This document shows positions 1-5,542 of a stretch of 6,128 nucleotides of DNA, piece by piece (positions within the stretch are counted from its first letter, which is position 1; the number at the start of each line of letters is the position of its first letter). A program made the position numbers and the translations under genes. The stretch is from positions 1-6,128 of the forward strand of contig JAJFMB010000077.1 of assembly GCA_021772355.1 (NCBI GenBank), read 5' to 3'. The stretch is from Chlamydiota bacterium (GTDB lineage Bacteria; Chlamydiota; Chlamydiia; Chlamydiales; JAJFMB01). The notes below the pieces were generated by a model. It did no database searches, was not told the DNA's origin, and was given only the letters and a program-made list of their open reading frames with translations.

Positions 1-151
1 TAAACGAAGCACCTGGATAAATAAAGGAACGCAGCAGAAAAAAGAGAACGCATCGAACGATTCGATCTTTTTTACTGGTAGATTTAAACTGAGTATTTTC
101 AGTTTCCCAACTAGCAGTATAGTTCACTTTTGAAGTTGATAATAAAACCAT
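1..151 (-). CDS. 5' end of an unidentified membrane-associated protein (partial, runs off the left edge)
   Basis: An uninterrupted minus-strand frame of 50 codons begins with ATG at 151-149 and continues past base 1. An AAAGG ribosome-binding site lies 8 bases upstream of this ATG, which is the main reason for accepting the start. The visible N-terminus is about 30 polar residues (MVLLSTSKVNYTASW...), then a basic patch (KKDR) and a hydrophobic stretch from about residue 33 (RCVLFFLLR...), suggesting a membrane segment or membrane-associated helix rather than a classical signal peptide. I do not recognise the family. It is divergent from the secreted NIF3-like gene across an AT-rich spacer. 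Two perfect inverted repeats (52-66 and 86-105) fall inside this frame, so a non-coding interpretation cannot be fully excluded. Confidence 0.55.
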   Translation of the reverse strand, partial: MVLLSTSKVNYTASWETENTQFKSTSKKDRIVRCVLFFLLRSFIYPGASF

Positions 152-284
152 TTAAAAAACCTTTAAATAAAAAACAAACTTAACAATAAAGTATTTTTAT
201 TACTTAAAGGTAATGTAAAGATTATATAAATATTGAGAATATAACGTGTTATATGATATATTTTGTAAAAAAAGGTTTACCATC
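152..284. other. AT-rich divergent intergenic spacer
   Basis: About 130 bases of very AT-rich DNA lie between two divergently oriented starts, so promoters for both directions should be here. A TATAAT hexamer occurs on the minus strand (plus-strand 221-226, ATTATA), but I could not pair it with a convincing -35 box. The plus-strand candidate promoter is listed separately. No RNA gene or repeat is evident. Confidence 0.5.
233..262 (+). promoter_or_regulatory. candidate sigma-70-type promoter for the NIF3-like gene
   Basis: TTGAGA (233-238) and TATATT (257-262) each match the consensus hexamers at five of six positions and are 18 bases apart. Transcription would begin near 269, giving a very short leader that still contains the AAAGG ribosome-binding site at 271-275. 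The AT-rich context makes chance matches likely. Confidence 0.33.
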
Positions 285-689
285 ATGAAACGTCTGTTAA
301 TTTTTTTATCCCTATTTATTTTTAATTCAGTTTATTCAGCGACGCCCCCTCTTTCTCAGAACGTGAAAGTAGTGATCTATTCCCCCTTAGAGAATGCGGA
401 TGACATAAGAGATGCGATAGGTCGTGCGGGAGCAGGCAAATTTGGTGATTACGATTTCTGCAGCACTTCCAACCTCGTCACTGGCTACTGGAGAGCAAAT
501 GAAGGCGCAAACCCTGCAGTTGGAGAAAAAGGAAATATCGAATCTGCAGTTGAAGAGCAAATTGCATTTATCTGCCCTTATGACACTCTTGAAGAAGTCA
601 TTGAAGCAGCACAAAAAGTCCATCCTTACGAAGTGATGGGGTTTGATGTGTACACTCTTGTTGATTTTCCGATGAAGAAAAAAGATTAA
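285..689 (+). CDS. Secreted stand-alone NIF3/YqfO-type domain protein
   Basis: This is a 134-residue protein. Residues 1-19 form a signal peptide (basic MKR, a hydrophobic core, then a VYS/A cleavage region), so the product should leave the cytoplasm. The remainder matches the CutA/PII-like domain inserted in NIF3/YqfO proteins: VKVVIYSPLE near 27-36, GRAGAGKFGDYDFCS (46-60), VTGYWRANEGANPAVGEKG (65-83) and the closing HPYEVMGFDVYTL (113-125). The two dinuclear-metal-binding halves of full NIF3 proteins are absent. Stand-alone cytoplasmic versions of this domain are known in bacteria, but their function is poorly defined; the export signal is the unusual part. ATG at 285 is preferred over an in-frame GTG at 246 because it has AAAGG nine bases upstream and starts the signal peptide directly. 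Its stop overlaps the stop of the convergent sodC. Confidence 0.8.
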   Translation: MKRLLIFLSLFIFNSVYSATPPLSQNVKVVIYSPLENADDIRDAIGRAGAGKFGDYDFCSTSNLVTGYWRANEGANPAVGEKGNIESAVEEQIAFICPYDTLEEVIEAAQKVHPYEVMGFDVYTLVDFPMKKKD

Positions 690-710
690 TTCTGCTGCAG
701 AATCTCTTTT
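678..710. terminator. candidate bidirectional terminator between convergent genes
   Basis: A perfect dyad (ATTCTGC / GCAGAAT, 689-703, one central base) sits exactly where the NIF3-like gene and sodC meet tail to tail. Read on the minus strand, it is followed after five bases by a run of six T (683-678). Read on the plus strand, it is followed after three bases by four T. The usable stem is only about six base pairs with a three-base loop, so termination would be weak. No other terminator is visible for either gene. Confidence 0.38.
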
Positions 711-1231
711 CCCACGATCATGATAGTTCCCCCGCCAATTCTGGAACCGGCGTTGCCTGTAGGCTGCCCAAAATCATCCTCTTTTTCGTGAATGATGATC
801 GCTCTTCCGGAGATGTTGTATTTTCCTTGATTGAGGGAAAGGCCTGGTATCACAAGGGTTAGTGTCGCATGACCGCTTTCATCAGCTTCGATATTGCCAA
901 AGTCGCCGGCATGCGCCTGCTCAAACCCATCTTTTATGATAAAGCCATGTTTGGTGTTGTTTGGATTGTAGTGGCCACCTGCGTTATTCCCATTATTGCC
1001 TATGTCTCCAAATTCATGAATGTGAATACCGTGCTTTCCCGGAGGAACGCCTGTTAAATCCGCGCGAACCTTAAGCCCTTCGTTTGTCTCCTCAAAAAGC
1101 ACCAGCCCTTTCACATTAGAACCATCTTGTGTGGGCACTACCATCGCCTTACCAAGATCGAGCTTGTTGTCAGACTGCTCGCAAGAGGCGCATAAAAGCA
1201 TCATAAGTGGGATCCAAGCATAAGCTTTCAT
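686..1231 (-). CDS. sodC: Cu/Zn superoxide dismutase, exported, probable lipoprotein
   Basis: SodC converts superoxide to hydrogen peroxide and oxygen outside the cytoplasm. With the start at 1231 the protein has 181 residues. The expected ligands are all present: His70 and His72 (HIHEFGD), bridging His87 (GGHYNP), His95, His107 and Asp110 (HAGDFGNI), His148 (IIHEKEDD), and the substrate-guiding Arg164 (GNAGSRIGGG). Residues 1-16 form an export signal ending CAS before Cys17; this resembles a lipobox but has Cys rather than Leu at -3, so lipidation is probable, not certain. The two cysteines of the usual structural disulfide are missing. The 1231 ATG lies six bases after GGAG and gives a normal signal. 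The ATG at 1234 is only three bases from GGAG. The upstream ATG at 1264 also has AGGGA before it but would add an acidic N-terminus. The gene diverges from msrB. Confidence 0.92.
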   Translation of the reverse strand: MKAYAWIPLMMLLCASCEQSDNKLDLGKAMVVPTQDGSNVKGLVLFEETNEGLKVRADLTGVPPGKHGIHIHEFGDIGNNGNNAGGHYNPNNTKHGFIIKDGFEQAHAGDFGNIEADESGHATLTLVIPGLSLNQGKYNISGRAIIIHEKEDDFGQPTGNAGSRIGGGTIMIVGKEILQQN

Positions 1232-1293
1232 CATTTTCTCCGTTGTTTCTTCGATGTTTACCATAAAGAATCCCTAGCTGCAAATAAAAACAG

Positions 1294-1788
1294 ATGGTAT
1301 TGATTACTCCTATGCGGACATTTACCATTTTACTTATTCTTTCCTTTCTTCCTTTAGTGGCACAAGAGTGTTCTCCAACTCTTCGTTTTGATGGCAAGCA
1401 ACTAATATTGAGTAATCAAGAGTGGAAAGAGCGCTTGCCTCACGACCGCTATGAGGTGTTGCGTGAAGGAGCTACTGAGAAGCCTTTCGCTAACGAATAC
1501 AATGACAATAAAGCGAAAGGGATCTACGTCTGCGCAGCGTGCGCTCTTGCTTTGTTTAGCTCAGATGCTAAATACGATTCTAAAACAGGCTGGCCTAGTT
1601 TCTGGCAACCGATCTGCCCGGAAAATGTTACCTTGCGCGATGATTATACCTTGTTCTTTATCAAAAGGATCGAGGTTGTGTGCAGTCGTTGCGAATCTCA
1701 CATAGGCCATCTTTTCCATGATGGTCCCCCTCCTACCGGAAAGCGGTATTGTCTCAATTCTCTCGCCTTACAATTTCATAATAATTAA
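1294..1788 (+). CDS. msrB: Exported peptide methionine-R-sulfoxide reductase
   Basis: MsrB reduces the R epimer of methionine sulfoxide in oxidised proteins. Numbered from the ATG at 1294 (164 residues), the SelR domain spans about 42-162. Two CxxC pairs bind structural zinc (Cys80/83 in YVCAAC, Cys130/133 in CSRC). TGWPSF (98-103) and HIGH (136-139) line the active site, and Cys153 in RYCLNS is the catalytic cysteine. The N-terminus is a signal peptide with a likely cleavage after LVA (residue 23), so the enzyme acts outside the cytoplasm. Start choice is uncertain: neither 1294 nor the in-frame ATG at 1312 (MRTFTILL, the more classical signal peptide start) has a clear ribosome-binding site. 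The neighbouring divergent sodC fits a shared role in surviving extracytoplasmic oxidants. Cytoplasmic MsrB is commoner than this exported, domain-only form. Confidence 0.92.
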   Translation: MVLITPMRTFTILLILSFLPLVAQECSPTLRFDGKQLILSNQEWKERLPHDRYEVLREGATEKPFANEYNDNKAKGIYVCAACALALFSSDAKYDSKTGWPSFWQPICPENVTLRDDYTLFFIKRIEVVCSRCESHIGHLFHDGPPPTGKRYCLNSLALQFHNN

Positions 1789-1820
1789 TTTTTTATAGCC
1801 AAAAAGAAGCGAATATTATT

Positions 1821-1850
1821 TAAGGGGAATTAATGATGATGTTAGGATAG
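1821..1850 (+). other. possible five-codon leader ORF with strong ribosome-binding site
   Basis: AAGGGG (1822-1827) lies five bases before ATG-ATG-ATG-TTA-GGA-TAG (1833-1850), which would encode MMMLG. It ends seven bases before the ATG of the hydrolase gene and is in a different frame. It could be a translated leader allowing re-initiation, or simply chance. Confidence 0.25.
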
Positions 1851-1857
1851 TTGTCCC

Positions 1858-2820
1858 ATGCACAAGATGTTTAATTTTCAACCATTTCCAGGATTATCCA
1901 ATCCTCACCTTCAAACCATTTTTGGTGCGATGGCCAACTGGAATCGCAATCCCTTGTCTGAAAGAGAGTTTGTCACCCTTCCCGATGGCGACAAGCTGTC
2001 AATTGTCATCACAACCCCACAGCATTGGAAACCGCATGACACAACAGTCATTATGATCCATGGGCTTTGCGGCTCTCACAGCTCTCCCTATCTTGTTAGA
2101 ATGACTAATAAACTGGAGTCTGATAATATTAGGTCTGTCCGTGTCAATTTACGTGGCAGTGGTTATGGACAAGGACTTGCAACCAAAACTTATCATGGGG
2201 GTATCAGCGATGATCTCTACCATGTTCTAAAGAAAATCAAAGAAACTACACCCGATTCTCCTATAACTATCATTGGATTTTCTCTTAGTGGTAATATTCT
2301 TTTAAAGCTCGCCGGAGAAATGGGTAGTGAATTCCATCACTATGTAGAAAAAATTATAGCTGTATGCCCCTCAATCGATCTGGAGGATTCTGCCTACCAG
2401 CTGCAAAAAAAGGAAAATAAACTCTATCACAGGTCGTTCCTCGACCGCATCGTTAAATCTGTTGAGAAAAGGGAAAACCCTTATGCGTATACGCCTGAAA
2501 CTTCCTTATCCTCCTGTAAAAGCCTAATTGACTTCGACAATCTCTTTACTGCACCTGCCTGGGGATTTCGCGACGCACTTGACTACTACCGCAAGTGTAG
2601 CTCTCGTGCTCTTATTCCTGAAATCGCCGTTCGTTGCCACCTACTCTTTGCTGACGACGATCCGATCATCAATTCCGAGCTCATCAAACCGCTCGTTCTT
2701 CCGTCTCATATCGATCTTCTGATTACAGAAAACGGAGGTCACATGGGATACCTAGGCCATCCTAAAAATGGCGATTTTTACTGGATGGATACTCTTTTGC
2801 TTCATTGGATTCAAAATTAA
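1858..2820 (+). CDS. YheT-family alpha/beta hydrolase
   Basis: A 320-residue cytoplasmic alpha/beta hydrolase of the YheT/EMB8 family (COG0429), typically esterase-like with unknown natural substrate. Family hallmarks appear in order: FxPFPGLSNPHLQTI at the N-terminus (7-21), the oxyanion region MIHGLCGS (66-73), RVNLRGSG (95-102), the nucleophile elbow GFSLSGN (140-146, Ser142), FDNLFTAPAWGF (226-237), an acidic turn FADDDPI (264-270) supplying the catalytic Asp, and GGHMGY (293-298) supplying His295. Length is normal for the family. The elbow reads GxSxS where relatives normally have GxSxG. The start at 1858 is ten bases after AGGA; a second in-frame ATG at 1867 is possible. It is 69 bases downstream of msrB on the same strand and may be read through from it, as no clear terminator lies between. 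Confidence 0.88.
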   Translation: MHKMFNFQPFPGLSNPHLQTIFGAMANWNRNPLSEREFVTLPDGDKLSIVITTPQHWKPHDTTVIMIHGLCGSHSSPYLVRMTNKLESDNIRSVRVNLRGSGYGQGLATKTYHGGISDDLYHVLKKIKETTPDSPITIIGFSLSGNILLKLAGEMGSEFHHYVEKIIAVCPSIDLEDSAYQLQKKENKLYHRSFLDRIVKSVEKRENPYAYTPETSLSSCKSLIDFDNLFTAPAWGFRDALDYYRKCSSRALIPEIAVRCHLLFADDDPIINSELIKPLVLPSHIDLLITENGGHMGYLGHPKNGDFYWMDTLLLHWIQN

Positions 2821-2847
2821 TTGATTTTATTTACCAAATAATATAAC
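2821..2847 (+). promoter_or_regulatory. weak candidate promoter for the kinase-like gene
   Basis: TTGATT (2821-2826) and TATAAC (2842-2847) are separated by 15 bases, shorter than ideal. They lie immediately after the hydrolase stop and would give a leader of roughly 25-30 bases containing the AAGGA ribosome-binding site at 2869-2873. The match is modest and the context AT-rich. Confidence 0.25.
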
Positions 2848-2880
2848 CTAATATTCTTTTTTACTAACAAGGATATTAAG

Positions 2881-4176
2881 ATGACTGCTAGTCCAATTGA
2901 TTTTTTTAAATCTTTCTACTACACCAATACATACCTACCCCCGGTCGATTTGAGCAATGAAGCGATTGAACAAGACCTTCTTAGTACGACAAATCCTGAA
3001 GTTGCTGAAAAAGCTCAAGAATTAATATCTCAAGATGAGGTTCAAGAAATCCTATCCGCTCCCTTTACTTACGACCCTGCCGAATTCAAAACTAGGGGAG
3101 AAACACTTAAAAGACATAACTTTAAACTTCTAAGCTTAAAGCCTGCTTTAGAAAACGGTGTTGTAAAAGGACTACATCCTTATTACAGCGTAGTGGAACA
3201 CAACGACCTTCCCGGTTGGATCATTAAAGCAGGGGGAACCCGCGTCAAAAATGATGATTTCATCGCTGGACCCATGAATAATCGAAATGAAATCGGTTTT
3301 TTTACGGAAGAAGATGGCCTACTCCGCATTGCAATGGCAAAGCGAATGAGAGAGACAGCTGCTAAAATTAACTTTGAACTCATTATTCCGGAAAAAAAGT
3401 TTGTATCATATAAAAACAGCGAGACTATTACTAATCCCATGGAAAAATACTGTGTCGTTTGCGAAAAACTCGACCTCTATAGCCAGGAAGAGACTATTGA
3501 AGAATTCAAAAAAATGACACCTGATGTCCAGAGGGAAACAGCAAAAAAGATTTGTCAATTTATCAAAGAGTCCGGTTTTACAGATGCTTCTCTCCACAAC
3601 ATCAGGCTAACAAAGGAAGGAAAGAAATTCGCTATTGTGGATACGGAACCTAGCGGCTTACTCGTTTCTAACCAAATAAGTTCCCGAGGAAAACACCCTT
3701 CTAGCGTGGAAAAATGCGCTCGTATTGGCCTTTTCGCACTATTAGCGAGTTCATCAAAACCTGAAAATAGAACGAGACATGTAGGACCTATACAGGTTAA
3801 TACAGTCACCTACAAACCCGCTAAAGGTTTAGAGCCCTTTTATAACCAAGTTAAAGAAGAATATACGACTGCATGCAGCCCAAAACTTGATAAATGGAAG
3901 ATTGGACTAAGTATTGCTATCCCCGTGATTCCGGCTGTTCTTCTTGTCGTTTCAATAGCTAAATCTATTTTTGCTTTTTATGTTCTACTAGCAGCATCTG
4001 TTCGGAATGTACAGCAGAAAAAAAACCAAGGACATATTGTCCTAAATAAAAACCAAGTGCATCTTTCGCTAAAAGATAATAGTCAGCATCAAAAGAAAGC
4101 ACAACAGCTTACAAAACTGTATTATCAGCAAATTGAAGGGGTTCCCTACAACAACCCAAATATGGTAATAGCCTAA
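2881..4176 (+). CDS. Unassigned protein with kinase-like core and C-terminal hydrophobic block (Inc-like)
   Basis: This 431-residue protein is not one I can name. Residues 97-258 can be read as a divergent protein-kinase-like core: Lys116 in WIIKAG as the beta-3 lysine, a helix at 148-165 with Glu158, a hinge-like hydrophobic strand YCVVCEKLDLY (190-200), Asp235-x4-Asn240 in FTDASLHNI as the catalytic loop, and Asp254 in AIVDTEP in place of the DFG aspartate. No glycine-rich loop is obvious. Residues 339-373 form a long hydrophobic block in two lobes, then a polar, Gln/Lys-rich tail. There is no N-terminal signal peptide. A two-lobed hydrophobic segment is typical of chlamydial inclusion-membrane (Inc) effectors, so a type III secreted, membrane-inserted enzyme is possible. 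The start is fixed by AAGGA seven bases upstream. The next gene begins 62 bases later. The gene itself is certain; the function is inference. Confidence 0.85.
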   Translation: MTASPIDFFKSFYYTNTYLPPVDLSNEAIEQDLLSTTNPEVAEKAQELISQDEVQEILSAPFTYDPAEFKTRGETLKRHNFKLLSLKPALENGVVKGLHPYYSVVEHNDLPGWIIKAGGTRVKNDDFIAGPMNNRNEIGFFTEEDGLLRIAMAKRMRETAAKINFELIIPEKKFVSYKNSETITNPMEKYCVVCEKLDLYSQEETIEEFKKMTPDVQRETAKKICQFIKESGFTDASLHNIRLTKEGKKFAIVDTEPSGLLVSNQISSRGKHPSSVEKCARIGLFALLASSSKPENRTRHVGPIQVNTVTYKPAKGLEPFYNQVKEEYTTACSPKLDKWKIGLSIAIPVIPAVLLVVSIAKSIFAFYVLLAASVRNVQQKKNQGHIVLNKNQVHLSLKDNSQHQKKAQQLTKLYYQQIEGVPYNNPNMVIA

Positions 4177-4198
4177 TAGATACTATTACAATATTTAC

Positions 4199-4227
4199 TT
4201 GAATATTTCGCGTAAAACTGATAAAAT
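4199..4227 (+). promoter_or_regulatory. candidate promoter for the lipoprotein gene, giving a near-leaderless mRNA
   Basis: TTGAAT (4199-4204) and TAAAAT (4222-4227) have ideal 17-base spacing and good hexamer matches. Transcription would start around 4233-4235, only a few bases before the ATG at 4239. There is no ribosome-binding site in front of that ATG, which is consistent with a leaderless or near-leaderless transcript. A second TATAAT at 4230-4235 is even closer to the start codon. Confidence 0.4.
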
Positions 4228-4238
4228 GTTATAATTAT

Positions 4239-5540
4239 ATGAATAAAGTTATCATAATTATAACACTTTTAATTACCGGTTGCATCCAAGCAAAATCGAC
4301 ACTACCTCTAGAGTCGGAAAGGCTATTTACCTCCTCCGTTTTTGAGAGTTATCTCACTCAATTAAATTATTTTGTTACTACCCACCACACCCCTGAAGAT
4401 AACCCTGATACTGCAGATCTTAAAACTTATATTTTGAATTCTCAATTGAGTGATCATAGAACCTTTTATAAGGAAATGATACTCAAGCTGCGCACAGCCT
4501 TGCAAAATGACCCCAATTCCCTCTTTTTAGATCAATTTTGCGTTTGGATGTTTGAAGAAGTTGAGCTCTGGGACGATATGGTGGCTTATATGGTTAACGA
4601 GTTTGGTGCCATCGATACGTCTGAAGAGCGCATTTCTGTTCCCGAAATGCTAGCGCATCTTAAGGATGTTTATCAAAAAACATGCGAGGATCCAAGATAT
4701 TGTGATTATAAAAGGAGTCCTGAAGACCCCCTTTTAAGTGGCAATATCCCCTATTTTTTGTTTTCTTTAGCAAATCAGACTAAGGTTTTTCGCATTCCAA
4801 CGGTAGTGAAGGTTCAAGATAAGGTAGAAGTTGCTGAGGAATTTCACCGCTATTTAATGGTCAAAGCAAAAACCAAAAGTAAACATTTTTATTTAAACTT
4901 GAAAAATACTAATCCAATCAAAACCACCCTGCACGCTCTTGAGCTCAAACCTGAATTGGAGAACTTTCTGAATGTTCTAACCATAGATAAAAGTAAAAGC
5001 TCAAATTTTTATTGGCAAACAGGCAAGTTCAAGTATATCAAAAAAACAGACGACTTTATTAACGCCTTTTTGGCACAGCACTTCAACTTAGACAATAGCA
5101 CTCACTTCTGCTGGTCAAACAACCTTGATGTTGTGCACTGGTACCACCAAAGCAAACATTTGATGACAGACATCCATCAGAACTATTTTGAGGGGAAAGC
5201 GGAAGTAAATATAACTGAACGACTCGACTTTATCGATATCTTTTATATGAAAATGACTCAATTGATCTGTGCTGAACTTAATATAGATTCTTTGAACATT
5301 TCCTGTGAGCACAGTATAGACAGGGCGCCCGGGATATTAGGACACTTATTTTTAGATAATAGCTTAGATGAGCAAGGAAAAATGAGTCTAGATGATGCTA
5401 ATCGTTTTATTGCTTTAATCGTGATTCAGCCTCTACTATTGCACAATCGTCCTGCGCATGATTATAGAGTGAATAGGCTGATTTCTATATGTGAAAGAAT
5501 GTATGAAGGTGCGGCTGGTAAACCAACCGCACATCGATAG
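4239..5540 (+). CDS. Predicted lipoprotein with C-x5-R phosphatase-like motif
   Basis: A 433-residue protein of unrecognised family. Residues 1-14 form a signal peptide ending in lipobox I-T-G before Cys15, so it should be exported and lipid-anchored. The body is largely alpha-helical in character, with no further membrane segments. Near the C-terminus, NISCEHSIDRAPG (353-365) contains Cys356-x5-Arg362, the arrangement of the phosphate-binding loop of cysteine phosphatases. The D-R pair recalls the CKSGKDRTG loop of SopB/IpgD-type inositol phosphatases, followed by helices rich in conserved-looking residues (HNRPAHDYRVNRL, 402-414). Overall similarity to a known phosphatase is not evident, so the activity is a hypothesis. 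The start is chosen for the signal peptide; no ribosome-binding site precedes it. It follows the kinase-like gene by 62 bases and converges with the RRM gene, with two bases between the stops. Confidence 0.85.
   Translation: MNKVIIIITLLITGCIQAKSTLPLESERLFTSSVFESYLTQLNYFVTTHHTPEDNPDTADLKTYILNSQLSDHRTFYKEMILKLRTALQNDPNSLFLDQFCVWMFEEVELWDDMVAYMVNEFGAIDTSEERISVPEMLAHLKDVYQKTCEDPRYCDYKRSPEDPLLSGNIPYFLFSLANQTKVFRIPTVVKVQDKVEVAEEFHRYLMVKAKTKSKHFYLNLKNTNPIKTTLHALELKPELENFLNVLTIDKSKSSNFYWQTGKFKYIKKTDDFINAFLAQHFNLDNSTHFCWSNNLDVVHWYHQSKHLMTDIHQNYFEGKAEVNITERLDFIDIFYMKMTQLICAELNIDSLNISCEHSIDRAPGILGHLFLDNSLDEQGKMSLDDANRFIALIVIQPLLLHNRPAHDYRVNRLISICERMYEGAAGKPTAHR
5509..5532 (-). terminator. strong hairpin at the convergent gene ends, possible terminator for the RRM gene
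   Basis: GTGCGG (5509-5514) and CCGCAC (5527-5532) are perfect inverted arms, with TGG/CCA continuing inside around a four-base loop. In minus-strand RNA the one odd position is a U-G wobble, giving a continuous ten-pair stem; in plus-strand RNA it is a C-A mismatch. This favours a role in the minus-strand transcript, downstream of the RRM gene stop. No T-run follows on either strand, so it is not a canonical intrinsic terminator and may instead protect a 3' end. It lies in the last codons of the lipoprotein gene. Confidence 0.42.
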
Positions 5541-5542
5541 AA

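Noticed and set aside
246..284. GTG at 246 as an upstream start of the NIF3-like gene
   Set aside because: It would put 13 residues in front of a normal signal peptide, overlaps the candidate -10 region and has no ribosome-binding site; the ATG at 285 has AAAGG nine bases upstream.
869..1057. Plus-strand frame inside sodC with hydrophobic-looking residues
   Set aside because: It lies wholly antisense to conserved SodC motifs and has no start signal; it is a shadow frame.
1789..1800. T-rich stretch after msrB as a terminator
   Set aside because: There is a six-base T run but no stem precedes it.
3183..3809. Three minus-strand frames inside the kinase-like gene
   Set aside because: All overlap the plus-strand gene, which has a strong ribosome-binding site and a coherent protein; none has a recognisable motif.
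4160..4212. Small AT-rich palindromes after the kinase-like gene (AATAG/CTATT and two AATATT words)
   Set aside because: The stems are only about five A-T-rich pairs and no T-run follows, so they cannot be called a terminator.
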